From Ancistrus triradiatus (Eukaryota > Chordata > Actinopteri > Siluriformes > Loricariidae), in NCBI GenBank assembly GCA_025084515.1, contig JAJAGP010000438.1, positions 248,001 through 312,000 on the forward strand: 64,000 nt of DNA, in the 5' to 3' direction. Position 1 is the stretch's first letter. The number at the start of each line of letters is the position of its first letter. The notes below the pieces were generated by a model. It did not search any database. It saw nothing but the letters and a program-made list of their open reading frames with translations, and had not been told where the DNA came from. Both the position numbers and the translations under genes were made by a program. Positions 10,509-21,350 of this stretch are shown here, piece by piece.

Positions 10509-10859
10509 CTGTTTCTCTGCCCTCTCTGTTGAGGCAGACACAATTGTATGACCTCTATGGTTATCCATCGTACACGTGAGACAGATACACTGTTGATCAT
10601 TGCAGCAGAAGACCTCCAACAGCTTTTCGTGCTTAGAACAGATCCTATCCTGAAGAAATCCAGTCGCGTTCATCACTTTGTGGTGCTGTCCTGAATGCAG
10701 TTCCTCATGGAGCTCGAAGTGAGCTGAGCAGTACGAGTCCAAGCACACCAGGCAGGATTTGATGGCTTTTTGTTTCTTTTCAATGCAAGGCCCACACTGC
10801 ACAAAGTCAGTTGCAGCAGAGTTCTGACTACTTCTTGCTGTACCCAGAACTCCTGACAT
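10509..10859 (-). CDS. TRIM-family gene, N-terminal B-box exon (no RING)
   Basis: Minus-strand exon of 117 codons from ATG at 10859 to a CAG|GTCTGA donor. It starts MSGVLGTARSSQ and encodes two zinc-binding B-boxes. The first is CGPC...KSCLVCLDSYCSAHFELHE (about residues 22-55). The second is CSKHEKLLEVFCCNDQQCIC...DNHRGH (about residues 74-104). It ends ERAEKQ, the usual end of this TRIM exon. A RING would be expected in the same exon upstream of the B-boxes but is absent, as in RING-less relatives such as TRIM16 or TRIM29. Without a RING, ubiquitin-ligase activity would need a partner. An acceptor-like TTTTTCAG lies just upstream of the ATG, so a 5' UTR exon probably precedes it. The frame joins the 96-bp exon after a 6-kb intron. 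The exact orthologue is unresolved. Confidence 0.88.
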
Positions 10860-10984
10860 CTTGGCTGAAAAATATGACTCACTAAAACACACAATAAAAC
10901 AAAACATCACCAGACAGTATGTAATAATACCACCACAAATACTTTAGCCATATTTGCACAAATAAAACTGTAAAAATGACTTAC

Positions 10985-11030
10985 ATTGCTGATGTACAAG
11001 TCAATTTCCACTCTCAAGAACTGAGAGGGA
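10985..11030 (-). promoter_or_regulatory. Candidate 5' UTR exon end of the TRIM gene
   Basis: On the minus strand a strong donor, AAT|GTAAGT, follows a short stretch ending CATCAGCAAT at 10985, and no ATG precedes it in a coding context. With the acceptor just before the B-box exon it would give a short non-coding first exon. I see no clear TATA box or interferon-response element nearby. Inference only. Confidence 0.4.
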
Positions 11031-11360
11031 AGAGGAGGTATGTTTAGTTATATTTTGGGGGGACGACTGAGAGAGAGAGGTGAGGAAAAGGGAGATGGAG
11101 ATTAAATTTCACCTGACCATGCAGTCAGCATTAATGAGTTGATATAAATAAACTGAGGACTGATACCTATCCATACCATCACACACAGGACAGCACAGTC
11201 GTGGATGATTCGAAGATTAGAGAAGGTATGACAGGCTTTGACAAATTCCGCAACAAGAATGATCTGAGTTCATTGCTCTGCGCACCTACGAATTTAGTAA
11301 GATTGTGATTTTATCATTTAGCTTAAAACCCATAAATTAAGCAGTACATACAATTACACA
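11031..11360. other. Upstream region of the TRIM gene
   Basis: Contains a GA-rich stretch (GAGAGAGAGGTGAGG near 11070) but no recognisable gene. Confidence 0.35.
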
Positions 11361-11875
11361 CACTATACAGACAAACGTTTATGCACATACCCTCTAATTA
11401 TTGAGCTCTGCTAGTTCAGCAACACTCACTTGTAAAACATTCATAATATAAAGCAGACATTTCTGGATGCTCCACAGACGAGCAGTGGCAGTAGAATGGG
11501 TTGTACTGATTCCCCAGTAACTCTCCATAGGTTTCCACTTCCAACAAGTCAGTTCATTGCCCTTCTGCCCTGCTGTCCTTAAACAAAGACCATAGAGAAT
11601 TGGTTTGCCAACTTTGATTGAGAACCTGGCTGGACCCGTGCAGAACCTTGATCTCAACTCCATCAGGCACCTTGAAAATGCACTGAAATGGCAAAAGTGA
11701 GCCAGGACTTGCCTTATATCAGAAGCCAACCTCACAGTCGTATTCCAAAATCTAGTGGAAAGCCCTTGTAGATGTACAGAGGCAGTTGTAGCTGCAAATG
11801 TGGGTGCCAAAAAATACTAATGCCCATGTTTTGGGTGCACTTCTTGGGTGTCCACAAATTTTTGTCTACATAGTG
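11361..11875 (+). mobile_element. Tc1-like family E remnant
   Basis: The ends are imperfect inverses (CACTATACAGACAAACG on the left; reversed right end CACTATGTAGACAAAAA) with a TA at 11876-11877. Near the right, plus-strand sequence encodes a Tc1 transposase C-terminus (NLVESP...TEAVVAANVGAKKY then stop). The rest is internally deleted. A fragment of the same family lies at 41829-42060. Confidence 0.7.
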
Positions 11876-11934
11876 TATCTAAAATTTAGTTTGTATACAA
11901 AATATTTACAGACATTGAATTGAATTTGTGTGCA

Positions 11935-12150
11935 GACTTTAAACTGCCTACATTTTCATTTAGCCATTTGGCAAATGCTCTCATCCAAAGCGACAACTGA
12001 TACAATCTAACAAAGTACAAACTATTCAATAGTGGGTTAAAGACAAAGGTCCGATAGTGGCAGCTTGGCAAGGCTGGGACTTGACCCCTGGACCTTCTGG
12101 TTAGTAGCCGAGTACTTTAATTGCTGTTCTACCCCTGTCTCATGCTCCCA
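11935..12150 (-). repeat. tRNA-headed SINE, type 1
   Basis: On the minus strand the head (GGGGTAGAACAGCAATTAAA...GGGGTCAAGTCCCAGCC) holds a B-box-like GGTCAAGTCCC. The 3' end reads GTCGCTTTGGATGAGAGCAT followed by TTGCCAAATGG, the common fish SINE tail. Related copies are at 34350 and 51660. Confidence 0.75.
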
Positions 12151-12203
12151 AAGTGAGCACAAAAAGTTAAGATAAGAATGAACTGTATTTTTAATGTTGG
12201 TGC

Positions 12204-12282
12204 TGTTATGATCAGCTGCTCCTTGTCTAGTCTTTTAACCACGTTTCTGGAACGTTCCCCGCCCTTCTGTGACATATTTTCC

Positions 12283-12317
<35 letters not shown>

Positions 12318-12716
12318 GGTTTGGCTGGGCGTGGCTTGCTCCCCAACTCCACCCTCCACACCTGCTGCTACTCATCACTGATTGGCTCCAGCCCTATTTA
12401 AGCTCTACTCTCCGCGCCTGTCCTTGCCGTTTTGTTGGTCTTTCTTCGTGTAAGCACACCTCAGATGCGTCTCACAGTGTGGAAATGATCCTGTTTAGCT
12501 GAAATCCTGAACGTGCTGGAGCTTTCTGTACCTGATGCCTGTTAACCCTGTTGTCTTTTTTCCCTGTGTATACTTTAAACTGAGACCTGTCCAGTTCCAT
12601 TGGATCTCTGAGTTGCTCTGAGTATTCAGCTCCTGTTGTCTCATTAAACAGTTAAAATTTCTTTCTGCCTCCTGTGTCTGCATTGTGGGTCCAGTCAGTT
12701 ACCATAACCCGTAACA
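12204..12716 (+). repeat. Solo LTR-like repeat with promoter signals
   Basis: Starts TGTTATGATC and ends CCGTAACA (TG...CA). It carries an ATTGG box, a TATA-like CTATTTAAG at about 12394, and an ATTAAA polyadenylation signal at about 12643, in the order expected for U3-R-U5. Flanks GGTGC and GGTTA agree only partly, so the boundaries are provisional. A (GT)n run lies at 12286-12315 inside U3. Confidence 0.6.
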
Positions 12717-13244
12717 GGTTAATTGAATGCACTGTTGTTGCCTTTGTGAATCTATTTAAATCACAATCTATCTGGTAAAGGTATAGTTGGGCAGAAATCC
12801 TAGTTTTCTACTTATGTAATTAATTCAAATAGTTTTGGTGTTTAAAACTATCATCTACATAACTTCCAGCTTTCCAGGACCACCTTCAGACAAAGGAAGC
12901 TGGAACCTTGAGAGGTACAGTATAAAACCTCAATAGTATATACACAACCACCATGTAGGGGAAAGTTTAATTCTTCTATCACTAGTTATATTTTATGTCA
13001 AAGTATGATTATATCAATTCAGAGTAAATAAAATCCTGTTCTATGAAACAGGACAGTGTCAAAAATGGACATTGACTGGACATTTCCATAGTCACATAGT
13101 GTTTTTATGCATTTTAGGTTACTGAAATATAAATATAAAGGGTTTTTTCCACAAAAAAGTGCAACGATATGTAATTGTGCCAGAGATACCACTAAAACCA
13201 CAACTGGAACACTACCATTTTCACAACATCTCTGATGCCACCAC
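12717..13244. other. Unassigned sequence
   Basis: No gene or repeat recognised. The minus-strand frame at 13019-13246 shows no family signature. Confidence 0.4.
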
Positions 13245-13629
13245 ATTTTTTATTGGAAATCGACAATAATTATAGAAGATCCAGTAATGTACTGTTATGA
13301 CCCTGTGTAGGGGAAAGCTGTAACATTTAAGAGGAAGGTATGATGGATCTGATACTTCTGTTAGACAGAAACCAAAAATGCATTAAAAGACTTACGAAAG
13401 TATTATGAACAACACGGAAGATCAACCAGATGAAACAGAAACTCAACGAGTGAATGTGAACCAGTTTATAGAGTTATAGGTTAGAAAGAATATACAGGGA
13501 CAAACAAAGCAGTACTACTTGCAATAGGACAGGCACATACACTACTGAACACCATTTACAGCTTGTTACACAAGTAGCGAAAAGTCATACACACAAAGAT
13601 GAGTAACTTACACAAAAAAAATCTTTAAA

Positions 13630-14096
13630 TGTCACGCTCAAATCACGGAAAGACAAAGGAGCCAGACGTAAGTGCAAGTGACTGGGGTTTATTTATAGTG
13701 AACATAGTGGAAAACATAAATAGACCAAACAACACTAATACTAAGAACAAGCAAAACTAAGCCAACTAGCAACATACAAGACAGGTAACAGGTGACAAAC
13801 AAAGAGCTAATATTCAAACAAAGCTTAAACATAGAAACAGTGACCAAAGATAATTAAAGACGACACAAGGGAACAGAGACTAAGATAAAAAGACAAAGAT
13901 CAGGGGACAAAACAGGAGGGAACGAGAGCCAAGGCAACCAGGGTGTGAAGAAGCCAGACAAGGAAGTGAACAGGAAGAGAGGTATTTATAGGAAAGAACC
14001 AGCAGGTGCCTACAGCCCCACCTGCTGTGGAGGAAGGAGAAGACAGAGGGGGATTAGCAGAGTGATGCAAGCTAGACGGCTTGCATCATCGCTACA
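13630..14096 (-). repeat. LTR of the 2.1-kb element (3' LTR in its own orientation)
   Basis: Near-duplicate of 15246-15742. It is about 30 bp shorter because of a small indel in the AC-rich section. On the minus strand it opens with a hairpin (GATGCAAGC / GCTTGCATC) right after the TGTAGC end. Confidence 0.82.
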
Positions 14097-14104
14097 TAAC
14101 CCCC

Positions 14105-14106
<2 letters not shown>

Positions 14107-14153
<47 letters not shown>
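14107..14153. repeat. (CA)n microsatellite
   Basis: Uninterrupted CA dinucleotides next to the inner edge of the LTR. Frames encoding His-Thr runs across it are artefacts. Confidence 0.95.
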
Positions 14154-14155
<2 letters not shown>

Positions 14156-15245
14156 CGCGGCTCTGAAGCACAAAGGATAAGAACGAGAAAGCCAGGAAAC
14201 GAGACAGACCCAGATTACCCCAAGGAAGCGGAACAAAACACAGACATGAACAGGGCAGGGGTCCAGAAAAGAGGAGGCACAGACAGAAGACTGTTAAGTA
14301 CAGGGGACAACAAGGGTATGTGGACTTGGCTCACAGGCCACACAGGGACAGTTCTGGTCCACGGGGCCATACTCTCAACAGGAGTCCGAAGAGGCCCCAT
14401 ATAACCATAGTTAATGGATCCATTAGTCCTGGTCCAGAAAATACTGGTGGTTACAGGGACCACATGAGGTGCCGGATGCACTCTTCGAAGGTGCAGGCGG
14501 TGTAGACAATCATGTAGGGTGCCTAGTCGACGACCTGGGGTCTCGGGGGACCACTGGGGCAGCATTGACCTGGGTCACCGTCAGGTTGCTGGCAGACATT
14601 TGGACGGGCGCCGAATTGATTGTCTCTAAGGCGAGCGTGCTCTTTGGGCCTTCTCCGAGGCGAGCACCACCAAGAGGTGCTGGTAGTGAGCTGACCCATG
14701 ATCCAGTGATGGTGAGTCCTCGTGCCACTGCTGAGTTGACAGTATCTCACTGGCTCACTCTACGGCCAGGTGAGTAGGGGTTAAATGCGAACGTAGGGGT
14801 GCAGGTGTCTCGCTGGGGCTGGAGAGTGTCGAATCTGACTTGGCCCAGAGGATACTAGAACAGCTGGTGAGGGGAGGATCCAGCACATGGCTAGCAAGCT
14901 GTGAACCAGGTCGGCAACTTGCACATGAAGGTGCTGCTGTAGTGCTAGCGAGCATAGACTCTGGCTTTGAGCTAGCGAGCGTTGGCTATGGCGCTGATCT
15001 AGCGGGCATGGTCCTCAGTTTCCTGTGGCACTTTTTGGCAGAGCAGGAGAGTCCACGGTTAGGGCTCTGGAGAGTGATGGCCAGACAGGGAACCTCCACC
15101 TCAGAGTCCTGGCAACACAGGGTTAAAGGAGGTTGGTGATCCCATTTAAGGTGATCCTCTGGATATTCATCATCAGAGGATTCAGACAACATGTTGCAAA
15201 GCACTGGGAACCCACTTGCTACGTCTTGTGTATGGTCTGGCTTAC
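14154..15245 (-). other. Internal region of the LTR element
   Basis: GC-richer than its surroundings. Several reading frames of 60-116 codons cross it on both strands, but none shows capsid, protease, reverse transcriptase or integrase motifs. No clear tRNA primer-binding site (TGG...) follows the 5' LTR. Confidence 0.55.
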
Positions 15246-15742
15246 TGTCATGCTCAGGGCACAAGAACAAAGGAGGCAGACGTAAGTGCAAATGACTGGG
15301 GTTTATTTATAGTGAATATAGTGCAAAACATAAATAGACCAAACAAAACTAATACTAAGAACAGAACTAACAAAGAACAGCCAACTAGCAACATACAAGA
15401 CAACAAACAAGGCTAATGCTAACAGGTGACAAACAAAGAGCTAATAATCAAACAAAGCTTAAACGTACAAACAGTAACCAAAGATAACTAAAGACGACAC
15501 AAGGGAACAGAGACTAAGATAAAAAGACAAAGATCAGGGGACAAACCAAGCGAAACAACAGGAGCAAATGAGAGCCAAGGCAACCAGGTAGTGAAGAAGC
15601 CCAACAAGGAAGTGAACAGGAAGAGAGGTATTTATAGGAAAGAACCAGCAGGTGCCTACAGCCCCACCTGCTGTGGAGGAAGAAGAAGACAGAGGGGGTT
15701 TAGCAGAGTGATGCAAGCTAGATGGCTTGCATCATCGTTACA
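15246..15742 (-). repeat. LTR of the 2.1-kb element (5' LTR in its own orientation)
   Basis: Contains the TATA box in CTATAAATACC near 15630 and the AATAAA near 15305, both on the minus strand. It has the same terminal hairpin as its partner (GATGCAAGC / GCTTGCATC), with one changed loop base. Confidence 0.82.
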
Positions 15743-16157
15743 CTAAACACATCAGTTAGGACAGTCTCTAGTCCAAATGTGAGCTAAAGAGCAAGCGAGC
15801 ACACAAGCGGTAAAACACACACAACAGACATCTGTTCTTGAACTCTCCTGCCTCTGCTCGTGGATCCATGCCATTGATTGGCTTTTGAGGTGGCCAGCTG
15901 TTTAAGGCTGCAACTTCAGGAGTTAAAAGACAGATTTTTATTAACTATTATAATTTATTATCATTTAAGACTTTGGTTGTTAAAGCAAACAGATGTGGAT
16001 CGGATGATCATTAAACATCACATACCTTTATTGGGGAATGCCTACTGAGATTAATCTAAATGAATTAAATATTAACGCGTTTCAATATTTTCTTGTTAAC
16101 ACTAATGATGTGGTGCATTAAGATTATATAAGGCTGTGATGTTTCATCTGCTTCACT

Positions 16158-16158
<1 letters not shown>

Positions 16159-16219
<61 letters not shown>

Positions 16220-16232
16220 CTGTGTGTGTGTG
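16159..16232. repeat. (TG)n microsatellite
   Basis: About 35 TG units with one interruption. A reverse-complementary (CA)n run lies 130 bp away. Confidence 0.95.
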
Positions 16233-16362
16233 AGTAATGTATCACCAGCACGTAACATCAACAGCACTGTTGGTGTTCAGTTACTGAAAGTGAAGCTGTG
16301 AATTTGAGATTAATTTACCTCCTGCAGTTCAGCTGATGCCTACCCCCACACCACACAGACTG

Positions 16363-16363
<1 letters not shown>

Positions 16364-16413
<50 letters not shown>
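16364..16413. repeat. (CA)n microsatellite
   Basis: About 25 CA units, inverted relative to the TG run at 16159-16232. Confidence 0.95.
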
Positions 16414-16417
<4 letters not shown>

Positions 16418-16874
16418 ACAGGTTTGTTCTGATTGCAATGGTATGATCAACTATTCTTATTAGATAAAACATGTTGAGTGTTATGAATATATACTCACTA
16501 GAAAAAATGAAACATAATAGCTTGTAATGCCTCCTCAAATTCTGATGACAATTCCCTGTAGGTGGGGATTTTTACCACTGCTGGTAAACCCGTATGATCA
16601 TACGTTTGATACAGCTGCAAATTCAGTTACTTCCTTCGCACTATGGCCTTTGGCACCTCCAACTGCAATCACTTCTTTTTGCCAATCATTAACATTTGCT
16701 ATTTTCCACACATCAGATAAGACAGTCACTGCACTGTACCACCTCTTCTCTATATGACTCCCATTGCACACCCTGCAGGTATTTATAGCCTGTTCATCCT
16801 CATGCAACGCCATCTGCAGGAGCCTGAAGATACTACCACCTTAAACATGCAATGTGATCATTTTTATATATATA
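16414..16874. other. Unassigned sequence
   Basis: No gene or repeat family recognised. Confidence 0.4.
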
Positions 16875-17685
16875 CAGTGGTACCTCGGTTCTCAACCAAC
16901 TCGGAACTCGTCGAGCTCAGTTCTCAACGCATTTTGACTAGAAAAATTTGTATCAATTCTCGTCGTTTGCTTGGTACTCGCTGCATTTGCTTAAACTTGT
17001 ATGAGTCGAGCCGCACAACTAATTTCAGTCGAAACTCAATTCATGATTCAGTACACAGTGATTCAGAGATTCACAATAGCCCTTGCTCAGTGAAGATCTC
17101 CACTGTGTTTATCGTGTTTTCCGTTATTTTTACATCTTCAGTACTATAATCTTATAACCCAAAAAGGTTAGTTATAAGAGCCAACCGAAAGCAAAACAAG
17201 AACTGAATGCTCCAGAACATAAGCAGCAGTTAGCATTAGCAGTTATGCTAGCCCCCTGAGTTCAACAATAGAGTAAGTGTTTTGCTTTTATTTTTCACTT
17301 TCAATCCATTACTCACTACATTACATTAAATTTTTCAACACTTTATTGTAAAATAAGCTTTGTGTTAATGATTTTTACTCATCATTACTTATCATAGGCT
17401 CCGCTGTGATAAGTATAGACTCTATATCAAACTCTCTCTACCAAATCATCAGTTTACTTTATGATGGATTCATCAGAACATTTCCCCTATCATAAATCAG
17501 GGAGCACCTGTACAATACAACTCCATTATTACATATAATACCTTAAACAGTGTGGATTTTCTGGGGGTCTGGAACAGATTCATTCAATTTACATTATTCC
17601 TTATGGGAAACAATTGCTTGGTCATCGTTTTCGGTTCTCTGAAAGGCTTCTGGACACATTAACAGTGAGAACCGAGGTACCACTG
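16875..17685. mobile_element. pogo/Tigger-like non-autonomous element, copy 1
   Basis: The left end is CAGTGGTACCTCGGTTCTC and the right end is its near-perfect inverse (GAACCGAGGTACCACTG). A TA precedes the left end. The inner motif CCTTATGGGAAACAATT near the right end is typical of Tigger-type elements. A second copy is at 37892-38570. A reading frame at 16754-17149 has no transposase motif. Confidence 0.82.
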
Positions 17686-18590
17686 CATTTCAAGTTAGCA
17701 CTTTGACACCTGTTACCAAACCTAGATACGCAGTGCAACCACAGCCTATGTTACTCAGCATAAGAACTGATTATATTTTAAAGTAGTGCATGCAAAGTCA
17801 CTTCTTATGCTTAACAAATGAGCAGTAGTTTGCTTCCTCCTCTAAATATTACACAATAAAATGCAGTTTTCAAATACCCCTTAAACCAAGACTGCTTAAC
17901 ATTAAAGCAATCACATGTATGGTCGTTAATTAAACTGTTACTGAGCATGCATTTAATGTTCCCTCTAACAGAAACTTGGATTAGACTTCATGGACATTTA
18001 GAAATAAATGAAGCTGGTCCTCCTGGATACAGCTTTGTACACAGTCATCATCTACTGTATGTCACTGTGGAGATTGCATTAGCACGATACATAATAATCG
18101 TACTTATAAAACTGCTTATAAGTTGCAATTCAATTGAAATGCTTTTTAACCAGTGTTACAGTTCCAAACAGAATTTCATCTCAGTTATTCTCCTTAATAA
18201 CCATTTATAGACTATCAGAGCCTTATTGTGAATTCTTACAAGAATGTTCATCTTTATCTGCCTCATCTAGGCTCCTTGTCTCTGGTGGCTTCGGTCCTGG
18301 CAAACTGTCATCATGTGCCACTGGTCTCATAGCTGAAGGCAAATTAGGGTATTCAATGGTTTTCTTATTTTTCATAGAATACTAGTCAATGTAATTCTAT
18401 CACAGTCACTTTACTGTCTGCACTGTTTTTGTCCCGCACTGCTCTGTCATGTCTTTGCTGTTTGTTCAGTCTTGCACACATTTGCAGACATAAACTTTAA
18501 GTAGCATTAGTTAGTTCTGTGTTGTCAGTCATAGTTTTGTGTTGTTATACAGCTCCTGTAGGTGTCTGTAATTGTAGAACTACAAACTGC
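17686..18590. other. Unassigned sequence
   Basis: No gene recognised. Frames at 17947-18210 and 18134-18385 lack any family signature or good splice context. Confidence 0.4.
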
Positions 18591-18596
18591 TTCTAT

Positions 18597-18676
18597 ATGG
18601 TAAGTGAAACTGATAAAATGGACAATGAGTGTAGCAACAAGGAGGTGGTCATAATGTGATGGCTGATCAGTGTAAT
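18597..18676 (+). repeat. End fragment of a fish dispersed repeat (GGCTGATCAGTGTA end)
   Basis: TGGTAAGTGAAACTGATAAA through GGCTGATCAGTGTA matches the right end of 44640-45037. The inverse of this end opens 41497. Confidence 0.65.
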
Positions 18677-18899
18677 TACAGTATCTAATGACTTTATTTA
18701 TGCATGTTTATGCTACTGCTTATTAAAGAATTTCGTTGGTCAGTCTCACTCAGAAGAGGATGGGGTCCCCATTTGAACTGGGCTCCACTCAAGGTTTTAT
18801 CCTAATCACTGGCTTACTCATTTGGGCCTAGAATCTTGTTTGGAATGAGTTCTGTTCTTTTCAACTTACATCAACTAATTTGTTAATACACACACACTC

Positions 18900-19320
18900 C
18901 TGCATTTAAGGCCAGTAATACATTCCAAAAAAAGTTGGGATGAGCATTACCACACTGTAATGTTGCCATTCTTTCTCCCAACACTTAAAAGATGTTTTTG
19001 CAAGTGTTTCAAGTGTTACCTTGTTCCATTTTTTGTCTTAATGTGTGCAACAGTCATTCATTTCAAAAGTATCCACACGTTCTCTATTGGGGACAGGTCA
19101 GGACTGCAGGCAGGCCAGTCCAGTACCCCTACCATGTAGTGTTTGCAGTATGTGCATGTACGTGCAGCATGTTTGATAAAGTAATGAGAGTGCGCTTGAC
19201 CTTTATGCACTGATATTCCTCCAGATTCCTTCAACTGTTGAATGATGTTTTGCACTCTAGAAAATATCCAAATCCATTCCAATATTTCTTCTAGGAATAT
19301 TGTTTTCAAACATTTCAATC
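18900..19320 (-). mobile_element. Tc1-like family D fragment
   Basis: The left side has CATTCCAAAAAAAGTTGGGA. The minus strand encodes a Tc1 transposase segment, VLDWPACSPDLSPIENVW, the conserved stretch around the last catalytic acidic residue. The remainder is lost. Confidence 0.75.
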
Positions 19321-19329
19321 ATTTTCACA

Positions 19330-20331
19330 TAATACATTGACACAGAATTGTGAAATATGACAATGAAATAATTTCCTTCAGCTCCGAATTACAGTTCTCC
19401 TGCTAGTGTTTGTCTATGCAAAATACTACGTGGCTGCATTATTGATTTGTAACTGTGGGTACAATGGGTGTGTCTGAAACAGCTGAATGCTGTTGTTTTG
19501 TTTCTTCGTAGTTGCTATACATATTTGTCATCATAGTATTGTAATTTGGACTTCCTTTTGGCTGAATGTTTCTGAACATGGACAGTATGTACTTTCTCGA
19601 AAGTTGGTTATTTTCAGTTGTTCATGACACTACTGACTACATGCGAGAAATAAACGAGAACGGTGCCAACTGCTGTAAATTAATAAAAGTAAATATCACT
19701 ACAGTGTGATACGTCAAAATGTAATGAACAGGTGGAAAAAGTACTGTCTTCGCAAGTTTCGCAAACGCAATAAACTCCCTTGGTTACGTTTTAGATTCAG
19801 CCATACAACTTGTAACCGCCAGGGGGCACAATTTATTCAACCTATTTATTCATCTATCCATTTAATGAAGCGCTGACTGATTTTGAATAAGTTTTAGTAC
19901 AAAGCAAATGGGTAAAGTATAACATTCAAAGCAAAGTCACAATAATTGTAATACGAGCACTGCAAAGTTTATCAGAAGCTAGCTTAGACCGCAAACTATC
20001 ATAGGGGAATATCACATAAGTGCTCTTTTCTGTCATGTTTTATTTAACACCCATAGGAAAACCAAATGCTACGGATACATTTTAAAAGTGCATTGCCCAC
20101 ATATCGTTAATGGACTCTAAGAGGTGTGAAGACATTGGCGTTTATAGACAACTTGTCCTACTGTCGAACAGCTGTTCTACCTCTGCTTGCCAGTCAGAGG
20201 CACAAGAAATAAATGAAATGATTTAACAATAAAGTGGGCATTACCTTGCCATGGGTGACAAATAAAGGGTAGATGAACATTAAAAAATGTACTGTATATT
20301 AATTGCATATACCCATATAAACAGTGGGGCA
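19330..20331. other. Unassigned sequence
   Basis: About 1 kb with no gene or repeat recognised. Confidence 0.4.
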
Positions 20332-21027
20332 AAAACGTATTTAGCCAGCCACTGATTGTGCAAGTTCTCCTGCTTAGAAAGATGAGAGAGGTCTGTAATT
20401 TTCATCATAGCTACACTTCAACTATGAGAGACAAAATGAGAAAAAAAATCCAGAAAATTACATTGTAGGATTTTTAAAGAATTTAATTGTAAATCATGGT
20501 GGAAAATAAGTATTTGGTCACCCACAAACAAGCAAGATTTCTGGCTCTCACAGATCTGTAACTTCTTCTTTAAGAAGCTCTTCTGTCCTCCACTCGTTAC
20601 CTGTATTAATGGCACCTGTTTGACCTCGTTATCTGTATAAAAGACACCTGTCCACAGCCTCAGACAGTCAGACTCCAAACCAACCATGGCTAAGACCAAA
20701 GAGCTGTTGAAGGACACCAGGAAGAAAACCGTAGACCTGCACCAGGCTGGGAAGAGTGAATCTACAATAGGCAAGCAGGTTGGTGTGAATAAATCAACTG
20801 TAGGAGCAATTGTCAGAAAAATGGAAGACATACAAGACCATTGATAATCTCCCTCAATCTGGGGCTCCACGCAAGATCTCATCCCGTGAACTCAAAATGA
20901 TCATGAGAACAGTGAGCAAAAATCCCAGAACTACATGGAGGGACCTGATGAATGAACTGCAGAGAGCTGGGACTAAAGTAACAAAGGCTACCATCAGTAA
21001 CACACTATGCCGAGAGGGACTCAGATC
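20332..21027 (+). mobile_element. Tc1-like family C element, 3' truncated
   Basis: Opens with CAGTGGGGCAAAAACGTATT and the family C inverted repeat, followed by a promoter-like leader and the transposase start. It stops within the transposase gene where it meets repeat F, so the right end is missing. Confidence 0.85.
20686..21027 (+). pseudogene. Tc1 family C transposase, N-terminal half, frameshifted
   Basis: Starts MAKTKELLKDTRKKTVDLHQ, continues with the first helix-turn-helix (SESTIGKQVGVNKSTVGAIV), then loses frame at an A-run near 20818. It continues in another frame with WKTYKTIDNLPQSGAPRKIS and the second DNA-binding domain. The catalytic domain is absent. Confidence 0.85.
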
Positions 21028-21059
21028 CTACTACTATATCTCATTACCTTGCCTGCAGT

Positions 21060-21320
21060 GTGGCTGACTTTCTTTTATATATGTATTTGCGGATGTCCAT
21101 TACTGCATAAGAAAAAACAAAACAAACTCTGACTGAAAGTGTTAGCTGCTCAATCTTTTGGACATTATGGGAAATGTAGTGAGTTTGCATGGCTTGTCCT
21201 GTACTTCCACTCAGCAATCCAGGATAAATTTTACTCTTTACACCCAATAATTTTAGTGGCCCTGTGAGGAGCACAGTCCTATGAAGTACTGTGTGGAGTT
21301 GGTGCCCCATGTATAATATT
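21060..21320 (-). repeat. Dispersed repeat F, copy 1
   Basis: Shares ATTATGGGAAATGTAGT, TGCATGGCTTGTCCTGTA and CAGCAATCCAGGATAAA with copies at 23600-23905 and (inverted) 25600-25826. Class not determined. It is followed at 21307-21350 by a small scrap of a Tc1 family A right end. Confidence 0.6.
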
Positions 21321-21350
21321 TTTGTCTCATTTGTTTAATTGGGCTCTCGG

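Larger units (their letters stand above)
13630..15742 (-). mobile_element. Non-autonomous LTR retrotransposon, minus orientation
   Basis: Two direct repeats, 13630-14096 and 15246-15742, begin TGTCA and end TACA and flank a 1.15-kb interior. On the minus strand each LTR has a TATA box (CTATAAATACC) and, downstream, an AATAAA in ATAAATAAACCCC, as expected for U3-R-U5. The flanks TTAAA (13625-13629) and CTAAA (15743-15747) fit a 5-bp target duplication. The uninterrupted homologue at 53620-54125 reads across this site. The interior holds a CA array and no recognisable gag or pol, so it must have depended on another element. Confidence 0.82.
13245..16010. repeat. Dispersed repeat H, copy 1, split by an LTR element
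   Basis: Positions 13245-13629 and 15748-16010 match 53620-54125 and 54636-54905 in order (blocks TGTTATGACCCTGTGTAG, GAGTGAATGTGAACC, GGAC(A)AGCACATACAC, GATTGGCT, AGACAGATTTTT). The intervening 2.1 kb is a separate LTR element. Class unknown. Confidence 0.65.

Noticed and set aside
10673..10894. 73-codon frame overlapping the TRIM exon
   Set aside because: Alternative frame of the B-box exon without conserved cysteines in zinc-binding order.
11394..11810. 138-codon minus-strand protein
   Set aside because: It is the antisense of the Tc1 family E transposase C-terminal region.
14215..15291. Several 60-116 codon frames in the LTR element interior
   Set aside because: GC-rich sequence with few stops. 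No gag, protease, reverse transcriptase or integrase motif, and frames overlap on both strands.
16754..17149. 131-codon frame crossing the Tigger-like left end
   Set aside because: No transposase motif. It starts outside the element and depends on chance lack of stops. The homologous stretch at 37892 has a different frame pattern.
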